In this document: in pieces, positions 16,574 to 24,616 of the stretch
How positions within the stretch are numbered: position 1 is the stretch's first letter
Layout of the letters: every line of letters begins with the position of its first letter
NCBI GenBank assembly: GCA_024276095.1
Contig: JAJRXW010000056.1
Location: 1-34,439, forward strand
Reading direction: 5' to 3'
Source: Gammaproteobacteria bacterium
GTDB taxonomy: Bacteria; Pseudomonadota; Gammaproteobacteria; Steroidobacterales; GCA-2729495
DNA length: 34,439 bases
Notes under the pieces: model-generated
Told to the model about the DNA's origin: nothing
The model's database searches: none
Seen by the model: the letters and a program-made list of their open reading frames with translations, nothing else
Made by a program: the position numbers and the translations under genes

Positions 16574-16987
16574 ATGGCAATCATCTATCCTGTTCTGGCA
16601 ATGGTGCTGCTGACCATGGCGGCTATCGCGATACTGGGCGTCCGGCGTTTCGCTGCAGTGCGCGACCAACAGATCGATCCGGCATTCTTTCGCGCTTATC
16701 GCGATAACGAAGAGCCGGAGTCGCTCAGGATTGTTTCGCGGCACGTCATTAATTTGTTCGAAACGCCGGTTTTATTCTATGTCGTGGCGATCTTCATTTT
16801 CGTTACAGGCCAGGCAGACGGTTTGCTGACAGGCCTCGCATGGATGTACGTAGCGGCGAGATATCTGCACAGCTACGTACATTTGACTTCCAACAAGGTT
16901 ATGGTCAGGTTCCGTCTTTTCGTGCTGAGTCTGCTGTTGCTGGCCGCCATGTGGCTGCTGTTTGCGGTTCAGATTATCGTTTCGTGA
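16574..16987 (+). CDS. MAPEG family membrane protein
   Basis: 137 residues from an ATG six bases after GGGAGG; the track's TTG is three bases earlier. Four membrane helices are visible. The region ESLRIVSRHVINLFETPVLFYVV, then GLAWMYVAARYLHSYVHLTSNKVMVRF, is the MAPEG pattern (N-x-x-E-x-P helix, R-x-x-H-S/Y). Eukaryotic relatives act in glutathione and eicosanoid metabolism; bacterial roles are mostly untested. Confidence 0.88.
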   Translation: MAIIYPVLAMVLLTMAAIAILGVRRFAAVRDQQIDPAFFRAYRDNEEPESLRIVSRHVINLFETPVLFYVVAIFIFVTGQADGLLTGLAWMYVAARYLHSYVHLTSNKVMVRFRLFVLSLLLLAAMWLLFAVQIIVS

Positions 16988-16990
16988 GAC

Positions 16991-17842
16991 ATGACCGCTA
17001 CAGTCATGTTTCCGGGTGTCTTTGCAAGGCCCGGCGCGGGGCCCCTGAATCACATGCCTGATCCCGGCCTCAACGGTGGTATCGGGATCAGGGCTCTGGT
17101 CGGCGTGGCGCTGGTGGCGGTGGTCGCAACATTTTTTCTGCCCGCCATTCCCCAGGATCCGCAGTATCATCTGTTTGCCGATGACCGGCTGATACTCGGC
17201 ATTCCGAATTTCTGGAATGTCGTATCCAATGTTTTCTTTTTGCCGATCGGCGGGCTGGGCCTTTTCCTGGTTCTTTCAGACAGGTGCCCTGCCGGTCTTG
17301 GCCCATGCCGCCTCGCCTGCGGAATTTTTTTCGCCGGCTTTGCGCTGGTTGGCGTGGGTTCGGCCTGGTACCACCTGAACCCTTCCAATGACACGCTGCT
17401 GTGGGACCGGTTGCCGATGAGCATCGCGTTTATGGCATTTTTCAGCTTCATTCTTGGCACCTCCGTTTCGCCGGGCTGGGGGCGCCGCCTGTTGTTGCCG
17501 CTGATTCTCGTCGGTGCGGGGTCGGTCGTCTACTGGCGCCTGACCGAGACCGCGGGCAGAGGGGATCTGCGTCTCTATGCGCTGGTGCAGTTTCTGCCGA
17601 TGGTGCTTGTTCCGATCATGCTGTGGAAATTTCGCTCGGGTGTTTTCAGGCCGGCGTATATCTGGGGCATGCTCGGGTTTTACCTGGCCTCAAAGCTTGC
17701 CGAATGGCAGGACGCCCGGATCTATTCTTTGCTGCAGGTACTGAGTGGACATTCAGTGAAACATGCGCTGGCAGCGGTAGCGGGCGTGCTGTTTTATCTC
17801 GCCCTTGTCGAACCGGCACAGGTGAGCGATGCAAAGCGGTAA
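16991..17842 (+). CDS. Ceramidase-like membrane hydrolase (CREST superfamily)
   Basis: 283 residues from the first ATG (a start at 17054 would also work), about seven membrane helices. The zinc-hydrolase residues of alkaline ceramidases are all in place and spaced as in human ACER3: S124 and H128 in GSAWYHLNPSNDTLLWDRLPM, D139 eleven residues later, and H254/H258 in SGHSVKHALAAV. IPNFWNVVSNVFFLPIG is also typical. The substrate need not be ceramide in a bacterium; a lipid amide is likely. It starts three bases after the MAPEG gene. Confidence 0.82.
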   Translation: MTATVMFPGVFARPGAGPLNHMPDPGLNGGIGIRALVGVALVAVVATFFLPAIPQDPQYHLFADDRLILGIPNFWNVVSNVFFLPIGGLGLFLVLSDRCPAGLGPCRLACGIFFAGFALVGVGSAWYHLNPSNDTLLWDRLPMSIAFMAFFSFILGTSVSPGWGRRLLLPLILVGAGSVVYWRLTETAGRGDLRLYALVQFLPMVLVPIMLWKFRSGVFRPAYIWGMLGFYLASKLAEWQDARIYSLLQVLSGHSVKHALAAVAGVLFYLALVEPAQVSDAKR

Positions 17843-18224
17843 CCGGCATTGTCTGTCGGTGTTGCCGGGGAGGCTTGCCATCGCCAGGCTGGGGCCCGAA
17901 GAGCCCCTGCCGGCATGGATCGGGGGCGGTTTTTTTTCCGTGACCCGCACCGGAAACGAATTGTCCGTAGTCTGCGAACAGCGGCTGGTGCCGGATCATG
18001 TCGAGTTCGAGCCGGACTGGGCGGCGCTCGAAGTTGCCGGGCCGCTGGCATTTTCCCAGACAGGGGTCATTGCTTCACTGGTCCGGCCGCTGGCCACGGC
18101 GGGTCTCAGTGTGTTCGTCATTTCGACTTTCGATACGGACTACCTGTTGATAAAAAGGGGCCGGCTGGCCGAGGCCGAAGCGATACTGGTTGCGGCCGGG
18201 CACAGGTTCTCTTCTGCTGGCTGA
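17829..18224 (+). CDS. ACT domain-containing protein
   Basis: 131 residues; overlaps the previous gene by 14 bases. Two ACT-like halves are visible: PGRLAIARLGPEEPLPAWIGGGFFSVTRTGNELSVVC and GPLAFSQTGVIASLVRPLATAGLSVFVISTFDTDYLLI. This is the arrangement of the small double-ACT (ACT_7, CASTOR-like) proteins. ACT domains usually bind amino acids and regulate something else; the partner here is unknown. Ligand binding is inferred from the fold only. Confidence 0.82.
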   Translation: MQSGNRHCLSVLPGRLAIARLGPEEPLPAWIGGGFFSVTRTGNELSVVCEQRLVPDHVEFEPDWAALEVAGPLAFSQTGVIASLVRPLATAGLSVFVISTFDTDYLLIKRGRLAEAEAILVAAGHRFSSAG

Positions 18225-18285
18225 TTGTATCCATCCGGCCTGATAATACCGGCGTGACAGCTATCAGGAGTCATGGCACACAGCG

Positions 18286-19083
18286 ATGATCATGCCGGAG
18301 ACAATGATCGGCCAGACGGTGGATGGACAACGGTTTCATCTGTCTGCCTGGCACAGGGACACGGGATCCGATCTGACGGTTTTCGTCCATGGCCTGGCCT
18401 GCAGCAAACACAGTTTTGCGCAGGCATGGCAGAGTGAGGATTTTCGGGACCAGTCGTTGCTGGCCCTGGATTTGCCCGGGTTCGGGCGGTCTTCACGGCC
18501 GGAGAACTTTTCCCACGACCTTGAGCAGCAGGGCAGGATACTGGCTGCGCTGATCGATCAGCATGCATCGCGCCGCATTCATCTTGTCGCGCACAGCCTG
18601 GGTGGCACGATAGCCGTTCTGATCCCGCGCCGCAGCCTGGCGCGTTTGCAAAGCCTGGTACTGGTTGAGGCGCGCCTGATGCGCGAGAGTTGCGGTATTA
18701 CGGCAAAAATCAGCGCCATGAGTTTTGCGCAGTTCGAACAGCAGTTCCTGCCCGAATACAAAGCCTCGTTGTCGCCCGCCCGCCGCGCGCTGTTCGATCT
18801 CGACCGGGCAGACCCGGTGGCCTTCTATCGCAGCGCCTGTTCGCTGATGCACTGGGTCGATACGCAGGAATTGCCTGCTCGGTTACTTGCGGCTCCGTGC
18901 GAAACGGCCTTCGTGTATGCGGAAACCTGTCGATGCCAGGCTGAACTGGCGGCGCTGCGGGATATTGAACAGGTGTTCATACCGGATGCCGGCCATTTCA
19001 TACCGGTGGAAAATCCGGGCGTATTCTACGATCGGCTGTGCCGAATTCAGAGCCGCTCCGGGAATTGTGATCGGGGCTCGTAG
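18286..19083 (+). CDS. Alpha/beta hydrolase
   Basis: 265 residues. Oxyanion region VFVHGLACSKHSF, then DLPGFGRSSRP, the nucleophile elbow AHSLGGT with S104, and the C-terminal catalytic histidine H237 in DAGHFIPVENP. No signal peptide, so cytoplasmic. The fold is clear but the substrate cannot be read from sequence. ATG codons at 18286 and 18292 are alternatives; the nearest AGGAG (18266–18270) is rather distant. Confidence 0.85.
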   Translation: MIMPETMIGQTVDGQRFHLSAWHRDTGSDLTVFVHGLACSKHSFAQAWQSEDFRDQSLLALDLPGFGRSSRPENFSHDLEQQGRILAALIDQHASRRIHLVAHSLGGTIAVLIPRRSLARLQSLVLVEARLMRESCGITAKISAMSFAQFEQQFLPEYKASLSPARRALFDLDRADPVAFYRSACSLMHWVDTQELPARLLAAPCETAFVYAETCRCQAELAALRDIEQVFIPDAGHFIPVENPGVFYDRLCRIQSRSGNCDRGS

Positions 19084-19202
19084 TGGGTCATACTTGCGCT
19101 TCCGGCCGGAGTGAACCGGGCTGACGAGACATGGAAGAAGACGATCTGAGGATACTGAATTGAATAATTGCCTGAATAATTGTCCGGGCGTTTAGGTATC
19201 CC

Positions 19203-20240
19203 GTGTCCTGCCGCTATATTCCATATGACCAGGTCGGCGATCATCCGCATATCATTGTAGATGGTGCGCCCTTGCCGTCGACCGTGCTGAACCTGTCGCA
19301 CTGGCCGGTCAATCGTACTCCGGAACATTTGCGCCGGGATACTTCGACCGAGACCGTGTTTGCCTGGCTTGACCAGTCCGAAGGACGCTGGCCGGTTGAA
19401 ATCGTTTCGAACAATCATTTCGATGAGGACGGACTGTTCAGCGTATTTGCCATGTGTGAGCCCGAGCTTGCGCTGGAACACCGGGAACTGCTGATCGATG
19501 CCTCCTATGCAGGAGATTTCGGCAGGTTCCGCTCTCCGGAGGCCGCCCGGCTGTGCTTCGTCCTGGAGGCCTACGGCTGTCATCTCTCGTCGCCTTTTCC
19601 CGCCGCAACCTTCGCCGGCGATGCAGCGGAGAATACCGCTGCGATGTATTTGCAAACGCTGGGCCTGTTGCCGGTATTGCTGGCCAGCCTGGATGCTTAT
19701 GAGTCTTTCTGGAAGGAACAGGATGCGCACCTGACAGAAAGCCTGCACTGGCTGGACAGTGGCCTGGTACAGGTCGAAGAGCTGCCGGAACATGACCTGG
19801 CTGTTGTTCGTATTCCGGATGAGCTGCCGTTGCGTCCGGTCAAGCGCTACTTTGAGACAGAGCTGGCGGCCGTGCATCCTTTTGCCATACACAAGGCAAC
19901 GGACTGCACGAGGCTGCTGCGCATCCAGGGCCGCAGGCTGGAGTTTCAATACCGGTATGAGACCTGGGTGCGGCTGGCTTCACGCCGCCCTGTGCTGCGT
20001 GTCCGTCTGGACCAGCTGTGCGCAGAGCTGAACCGGCTGGAAACCGGTGGAGACCGCTGGCAGCTCGACAAAGCGGACGATGTGATACCGCGGCTTCATC
20101 TCGACGGAAAAGGGCTGACAGGCATCGACAGCGACCGCGTTATCGATCTGCTGACCGAGCATCTCGCTCACCAGCCCGTAGCCTGGGATCCGTATGACTG
20201 GAAGCCGGCAGCGGGCCGGGAAACACAGGAACAGGGCTAA
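19203..20240 (+). CDS. DUF6687-like protein of unknown function
   Basis: 345 residues from a GTG, no membrane segments. It begins CRYIPYDQVGDHPHIIVDGAPLPSTVLNLSHWPVNRTP and has NNHFDEDGLFSVFAM near residue 80, which recalls DUF6687 proteins; the D-rich HFDEDG motif suggests a phosphoesterase- or metal-site-like fold, but this is a guess. My family assignment is from memory of the motif. Its stop codon overlaps the stop of the convergent dksA-like gene (shared bases 20238–20239). Confidence 0.6.
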   Translation: MSCRYIPYDQVGDHPHIIVDGAPLPSTVLNLSHWPVNRTPEHLRRDTSTETVFAWLDQSEGRWPVEIVSNNHFDEDGLFSVFAMCEPELALEHRELLIDASYAGDFGRFRSPEAARLCFVLEAYGCHLSSPFPAATFAGDAAENTAAMYLQTLGLLPVLLASLDAYESFWKEQDAHLTESLHWLDSGLVQVEELPEHDLAVVRIPDELPLRPVKRYFETELAAVHPFAIHKATDCTRLLRIQGRRLEFQYRYETWVRLASRRPVLRVRLDQLCAELNRLETGGDRWQLDKADDVIPRLHLDGKGLTGIDSDRVIDLLTEHLAHQPVAWDPYDWKPAAGRETQEQG

Positions 20241-20587
20241 CGGGCCTGCCTTAGCTCGGCGCAGTCCAAGCACTCCAGCGAGGCGGGACGTGCCTTCAGC
20301 CGTTCCGTGCTGATGGGTTCGCCACAGCTGATGCAATCGCCATAGGTGCCGGCTGCCAGCCTTTGCAGCGCTGCATCGATTGCCGCCAGTTCTTCTTTGG
20401 CCTCTGTTTCCAGTGCCGTCACGACCGCGACATTGCCCAGCTGGGCCGCCTGCTCGGAAGAGTCGGCATCGAGCGGGTCACGCGCGTGCTCGTGGATTAT
20501 TCTGACGCGTTTTTCAAGCTCCGCCTTGTGCTGAAGCAGCGATTCACGGATCGCTGCTTCAGCGGGTTCAATACGATCGTCGTTCAC
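20237..20587 (-). CDS. DksA/TraR family C4 zinc-finger protein
   Basis: 116 residues. Helical N-terminal half with a coiled-coil pattern, then a four-cysteine zinc finger CISCGEPI...CLDC near the C-terminus. DksA/TraR proteins bind RNA polymerase through the secondary channel and modulate initiation; this short member lacks the full DksA N-terminal region, and the DxxDxA tip is not clear. Last gene of the fixL–fixJ run, 19 bases after fixJ. Confidence 0.88.
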   Translation of the reverse strand: MNDDRIEPAEAAIRESLLQHKAELEKRVRIIHEHARDPLDADSSEQAAQLGNVAVVTALETEAKEELAAIDAALQRLAAGTYGDCISCGEPISTERLKARPASLECLDCAELRQAR

Positions 20588-20606
20588 ATCATGCTCCGGG
20601 TGCGGG

Positions 20607-21218
20607 TCAGGCCGAGGGCTGGTTCAGCAACGACATTCGTACCAGGTCTGCCAGCGATTTTGACCCCATTTTTTCCATGACCCGGGCACGGTGAATTTCC
20701 ACCGTTCTCTGGCTGAGGTCCAGGTCCATGGCGATGACCTTGTTGGCCAGCCCGCGAACCACGCAGTCCATGACCTCTTTTTCCCTGGGCGTCAGTGTGG
20801 CGTAGCGTTGCTGCACGGCCCGCTTGCGCTGCTCTTCGGTGCGATGCTCCGAATCCCAGTTAAGCGCCCGGTTGATTCGATCCAGCAGCTCCTGGTCTCG
20901 AAAAGGTTTCTGGATGAAGTCAAACGCACCGTCCTGCATCGCTTCAACGGCCATCGGGACATCGCCATGCCCGGTGACGAAAGTGATCGGCATCGCGCAC
21001 TGCAGCTCGATCAGCTTTTTTTGCAGCTCCAGGCCGCTCATGCCGGGCATTCGAATGTCGAGGATGATACAGCCCATCCAGTCCGGGCTGTATTCGTCAA
21101 GAAAGTCCTGGGCCGATTCGAACAGCTTTGCCTGGAGTCCGATGGACTTCAGTAACAGGGCCAGCGAGTCGCGAACGGCTTTATCGTCATCAACAACGTA
21201 AACACATTGGTCGGCCAT
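20607..21218 (-). CDS. fixJ: FixJ-type response regulator
   Basis: 203 residues from ATG 21218; the longer ORF in the track runs into fixL. Receiver domain with acidic D10–D12, phospho-acceptor D54 (IILDIRMPGMSG), T in FVTGHGD and K in FIQKPF. The C-terminal LuxR-type HTH is LTPREKEVMDCVVRGLANKVIAMDLDLSQRTVEIHRARVMEKM. Layout and spacing match FixJ/TodS-type NarL-FixJ regulators. It follows the kinase by seven bases. Confidence 0.92.
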   Translation of the reverse strand: MADQCVYVVDDDKAVRDSLALLLKSIGLQAKLFESAQDFLDEYSPDWMGCIILDIRMPGMSGLELQKKLIELQCAMPITFVTGHGDVPMAVEAMQDGAFDFIQKPFRDQELLDRINRALNWDSEHRTEEQRKRAVQQRYATLTPREKEVMDCVVRGLANKVIAMDLDLSQRTVEIHRARVMEKMGSKSLADLVRMSLLNQPSA

Positions 21219-21225
21219 CTGATGC

Positions 21226-22455
21226 CTACTCCCCTGCTGCAGCCGGATTATCGTCGGGCGTGACGTTGGTCGGCAGCGTAAAAAAGAAAGTCGCCCCGAT
21301 ACCGGGATTATCACCGGATTTCGGATTGTTGTAGTAGTCCAGTTTACCGCCATGTGTCGAAATGATCGAACGGCAAATGGCCAGCCCCATGCCCATGCCG
21401 AGTTTTTTGGTCGTAAAAAAGGGTGTAAACAGTTTTTTCTGTGCCTCTTCGCTGACACCTTGGCCCCGGTCGGAGATATCGAACCGCACCATTTCCGCAC
21501 TCTCCAGATAGACGTTCAGGCCAAGCTTGCGCTGCCCCACAGGGGTTTCGGCCATGGCATCCACACCGTTTCGCAACAGGTTCAGGATCACCTGCTGGAT
21601 CTGCACGCCGTCAACGGTCAGTTTCGGCAAATCGTCGGCCACGTTAATCGTCAGCTCCACGCTGTTGGCATTCGCATCCAGCTCCGCCAGCGCCAGTATT
21701 TCCTGGATCAGGCTGTGGATATTGACCGCACCCCGCGCAAATTCCCTGCTGCGGGTGAAATGCCGCATTCTCTGGATGACTTCTCCCGCCCGGTGCGCCT
21801 GTACGCCGATTTCCTCCAGGGCGCTGGTGATGTCATCGCGATTGTCCCGGTCCTGGTTGAGCAGGCGGACGCATGCCGCCGTATAGGTAGCGATGGCGCT
21901 GAGTGGCTGGTTGACTTCATGGGCGATCGCCGCTGCCATCTCTCCCATGGTTGTCAGCCGGCTGGTATGCATCATCTGTTCGCGATGCCGGAGGGCTTCT
22001 TCCTGGATTCGTTTTTCCTCCGACAGGTCGCGCATCAGGCCGACGAATCGTATCCGGTTGTTGACCCGGGCTTCGCCAACCGACAGCGCCGCGGGAAATG
22101 TGCTGCCGTCCCGATGGCTGGCACGCACCTCCCGGCCGATTCCGATGATCTTGCGCACCCCGGTCTCGACGTACTTCCTGACGTACTCGTCATGATGTTC
22201 CGCATCTGCCCCCTGAACCAGGCAGTTCAGGGACTTTCCCAGCACTTCCACGCTCGAATAGCCGAACATCTGCTCCGCTGCCTTGTTGAAGCGGATGATG
22301 ATGCCTTTCCTGTTGCAGACTACAATCGCATCGACGGTTGCATCGAGCAGCGCTTCGAATTCCGCTGCTGCCAGGTCGGTTTCGAAGTCCCGGCTCGGAG
22401 CTGCCTGGCCCGATTGCTCGGGCAGAGAGGTGTTGCTGGCCGTCTCCTTGTCCAT
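21226..22455 (-). CDS. fixL: FixL-like heme-PAS oxygen-sensing histidine kinase
   Basis: 409 residues, soluble with no membrane segment. A PAS domain (about 32–150) with the FixL-like sequence AEHHDEYVRKYVETG and RKIIGIGREV. Aligned to B. japonicum FixL, H88 matches the proximal heme ligand H200 and R108 the oxygen-binding R220; R206 and H214 are replaced by lysines (K94, K102). HisKA H-box AAAIAHEVNQPLSAI with H179, then HATPase motifs (NLLRNGVDA, DRGQGV, GMGMGLAI). Likely autophosphorylates when oxygen is low and signals to FixJ. Heme binding is inferred from residues. Confidence 0.88.
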   Translation of the reverse strand: MDKETASNTSLPEQSGQAAPSRDFETDLAAAEFEALLDATVDAIVVCNRKGIIIRFNKAAEQMFGYSSVEVLGKSLNCLVQGADAEHHDEYVRKYVETGVRKIIGIGREVRASHRDGSTFPAALSVGEARVNNRIRFVGLMRDLSEEKRIQEEALRHREQMMHTSRLTTMGEMAAAIAHEVNQPLSAIATYTAACVRLLNQDRDNRDDITSALEEIGVQAHRAGEVIQRMRHFTRSREFARGAVNIHSLIQEILALAELDANANSVELTINVADDLPKLTVDGVQIQQVILNLLRNGVDAMAETPVGQRKLGLNVYLESAEMVRFDISDRGQGVSEEAQKKLFTPFFTTKKLGMGMGLAICRSIISTHGGKLDYYNNPKSGDNPGIGATFFFTLPTNVTPDDNPAAAGE

Positions 22456-22873
22456 ATGCGCTCAACGAAATACCGGGGATTCGATACCCCATTCTATCAA
22501 GATGAGCGTTGATTGCAGGAAGAGATCGGAAAAATAAGGAGGATAAGCGCCAATATCGAATGTATGGACGGGGGAGCTTGGCGCCTATCCTCAGAACCTG
22601 GGCCAGCTGACTATGGTCAGCCGGATGGTTTGTCTTTCATAATCCAAGCACGATTCTCGCCGCAAACCGGTGTTCATGGTTATTCGGTGATTTGCTTACG
22701 GGCCTTCGGAAAATACTTATTGACGACGTGGATAGAAGCGATGGGCGGGCTTGTGTGCGCTGCAAACAATACCGTCGGCGCGCCCGCCCGGAACCGGCCT
22801 GGCCCTGTTTGCCGCCTGATCGCGCTGCTATGATCCATTTTCAAGAGCGGTCAACGGCGTGATTGGTGACATC
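22456..22873. other. 418-base leader region between fixL and moaD
   Basis: Divergent gap with no credible gene; the 106-residue ORF at 22513 lacks coding character. Visible structure: a GCTGAC/GTCAGC hairpin near 22612–22627 and a GC-rich stem GGGCGGGC (22743–22750) with GCCCGCCC (22782–22789). No molybdenum-cofactor riboswitch could be recognised. Promoters of fixL and moaD must lie here, but none stands out. Confidence 0.5.
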
Positions 22874-23113
22874 ATGATTCGTATACGGGTCGAATTTTTC
22901 GCCATGCTCAGAGAGCATGCAGGCAGGGCCAATGAAGATATCGAAACGGATGCCGGTACGGCGGCGGAGCTGTACGCGGAACTGTCCGGCCGTCATTCAT
23001 TTCCTGCGATCGGCAGTATGAAGGTGGCGATCAACCAGGAGTTTGCCGACTTGGACAGCCGTCTGGCCGACGGCGATGCGGTGGTGTTCATCCCGCCGGT
23101 GGCCGGCGGATGA
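22874..23113 (+). CDS. moaD: Molybdopterin synthase small subunit
   Basis: 79 residues from ATG 22874 with GGTGA upstream; ubiquitin-like fold ending in the GG tail (VFIPPVAGG) that is adenylated and thiocarboxylated to deliver sulfur. Works with MoaE to convert cyclic pyranopterin monophosphate to molybdopterin. Overlaps moaE by four bases (ATGA). Other mo genes are not in the window. Confidence 0.93.
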   Translation: MIRIRVEFFAMLREHAGRANEDIETDAGTAAELYAELSGRHSFPAIGSMKVAINQEFADLDSRLADGDAVVFIPPVAGG

Positions 23114-23523
23114 GCAGTTTCGGCTTTTCCGCCGATCCCCTGGATCCGGCGCGCTACCGGCAATTGCTGATCGACGATGCCTGTGGCGGTTTCGTCAGCT
23201 TCGAAGGCTGGGTCCGGAACCATAACGACAACCGGCCGGTAGTCCGGCTCGAATACCAGGCATATGAGGAACTGGGGCGCAAGGAAGGACAACGGGTGCT
23301 GGAAGAGGCCCGGCAGAAGTTCGAGATCAGCAGTGCCTTATGCGTTCACCGGGTCGGTGCGCTTGAAATCGGCGATATGGCCGTATGGGTGGGGGTCAGC
23401 GCGCACCATCGCGATGCGGCCTTCAAGGCCTGCCGCTATATTATCGACGAGATCAAGCACCGTGTGCCGATCTGGAAAAAGGAACACTACGCGGACGGCG
23501 ATTCAGGCTGGATCAACTGCTAA
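23110..23523 (+). CDS. moaE: Molybdopterin synthase catalytic subunit
   Basis: 137 residues, near family length. Typical blocks: GGFVSFEGWVRNHNDNRPVVRLEYQAY, HRVGALEIGDMAVWVGVSAHHRDAAFKACRYIIDEIKHRVPIWKKEHYADGDSGW. The conserved lysines in IKHRVPIWKKEHY form the active site into which the MoaD tail inserts. Translationally coupled to moaD. The stop codon is followed by the 47-bp inverted repeat. Confidence 0.95.
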   Translation: MSSFGFSADPLDPARYRQLLIDDACGGFVSFEGWVRNHNDNRPVVRLEYQAYEELGRKEGQRVLEEARQKFEISSALCVHRVGALEIGDMAVWVGVSAHHRDAAFKACRYIIDEIKHRVPIWKKEHYADGDSGWINC

Positions 23524-23534
23524 CTAAACAGCAG

Positions 23535-23682
23535 TCCGGTATCGGGATCGGTGCAGGCGGCGTGGGCCGCTTGTGCCGAGACCCGCCGTGAACCCATCCA
23601 TGGGGGCTTGCGTCCCGCGTCCATGCGGGACACAGTCTCGGCACAAGCGGCCCACGCCGCCTGCACCGATCCCGATACCGGA
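23535..23682. repeat. 47-bp perfect inverted repeat, 54-nt head with two inner hairpins
   Basis: Arms 23535–23581 and 23636–23682 are exact reverse complements over 47 bases. The 54-base head holds two more perfect hairpins, CCCAT-cc-ATGGG (23593–23604) and GTCCCGC-N6-GCGGGAC (23612–23631). It lies between convergent moaE and the dsbA-like gene. Confidence 0.95.
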
Positions 23683-23698
23683 TGACCGGTGGAGGACG

Positions 23699-24547
23699 CT
23701 ACTGGCGTTGCCGTTCTCTTTCGATGAGTTCCCCGGCGACAGCCAGCTGATCGTCGAAACTCTTGACCTCCGGTCCGTCAATGGTGTACTTGCCGTTGAC
23801 AACCAGCAGCGGCACACCCCTGACACGATAACGGCGGGTGAGATTCCTGGCCCGCTTGAGTTTGCTTTCCACTGCGAAAGACCGGAATGTCTGGTTGAAC
23901 TGCTCGGATGACACGCCAAACTCTGCAAACAGTTTCTCGATTTCGCCCTGGTCGGTCAGTTTTTTACCGTTCTGGTGCATTTCCTTGAATATGGCGGAAT
24001 GCATTTCTTCCAGTTTTCCGAGCGCTTCGGCGGTATAAAAAATCCGTGCATGTATCTCGTTGGTCGGGTTCCACATCACGGGAATGGTCACCAGGCGCAC
24101 ATCGTCGGGCAGTGTCTGGCGCCAGTTTGCCAGCACCGGTTCGAAGTTATAGCAGTGTGGGCAACCGTACCAGAAGACTTCGGCAACTTCGATGATGCCC
24201 GGCGGGCTGCTGGTGCCCTGCGAGGTGGTCAGGATCGTGAAATGGCGTCCTGGCTCGTATTTCCAGTCAACGGTTTTCGGTGCGGCGGCGGGCGGTGTGG
24301 CGTCCGCCAGCACGATTTCCGATCCTGAGTCAGCCGTTGGCACCGGTTCGGTCCCAGCCGATTCCTCAACCGCTTCCATCACCGCGGCGGCATCGGCCGG
24401 CTGCGGTGCTGCGGTATCGGCGGGCTGCTCGGCGGCGGCCGCCGGCGCGGCTTCCGGTGCAGCTGTGGGCTCGGGTTCGTTTCCGCAGCCTGTCAGCGTA
24501 ACGGCCAGAAGAACCAAGCATGAAACCAAAGTGATTCGTGAAATCAT
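23699..24547 (-). CDS. DsbA-family thiol:disulfide oxidoreductase lipoprotein
   Basis: 282 residues. Lipoprotein signal with lipobox LTGC (cysteine about residue 21), then roughly 70 residues rich in Ala, Pro and Glu, an unusually long tether. The DsbA domain follows: EVAEVFWYGCPHCYNFEP with the CPHC redox site, a helical insert, and the cis-proline in VRGVPLLVV. It introduces or reshuffles disulfides in envelope proteins, perhaps in cytochrome c maturation given the cytochrome c4 gene next to it. The dsbA–cc4–engB–polA order is known in Pseudomonas. Confidence 0.9.
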   Translation of the reverse strand: MISRITLVSCLVLLAVTLTGCGNEPEPTAAPEAAPAAAAEQPADTAAPQPADAAAVMEAVEESAGTEPVPTADSGSEIVLADATPPAAAPKTVDWKYEPGRHFTILTTSQGTSSPPGIIEVAEVFWYGCPHCYNFEPVLANWRQTLPDDVRLVTIPVMWNPTNEIHARIFYTAEALGKLEEMHSAIFKEMHQNGKKLTDQGEIEKLFAEFGVSSEQFNQTFRSFAVESKLKRARNLTRRYRVRGVPLLVVNGKYTIDGPEVKSFDDQLAVAGELIERERQRQ

Positions 24548-24616
24548 AGTGACACCCTCTGTCTGGTGTGAAGTCCGGGGCGCTTAACGCAGCCCTTGGA
24601 TAGCAGCCCTTGGATA

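Noticed and set aside
18273-18437. Alternative ATG with good AGGAG opening MAHSDDHAGDN...
   Set aside because: The frame ends after about 54 residues inside the alpha/beta hydrolase gene and has no recognisable features; the hydrolase frame is clearly coding.
22496-22513. ATCAA-N8-TTGAT inverted repeat as an Fnr/FixK box near fixL
   Set aside because: Half-sites are in the opposite order and with wrong spacing compared with TTGAT-N4-ATCAA.
22513-22833. 106-aa ORF between fixL and moaD
   Set aside because: Low coding character, no family resemblance, and no ribosome-binding site at the ATG-less start.
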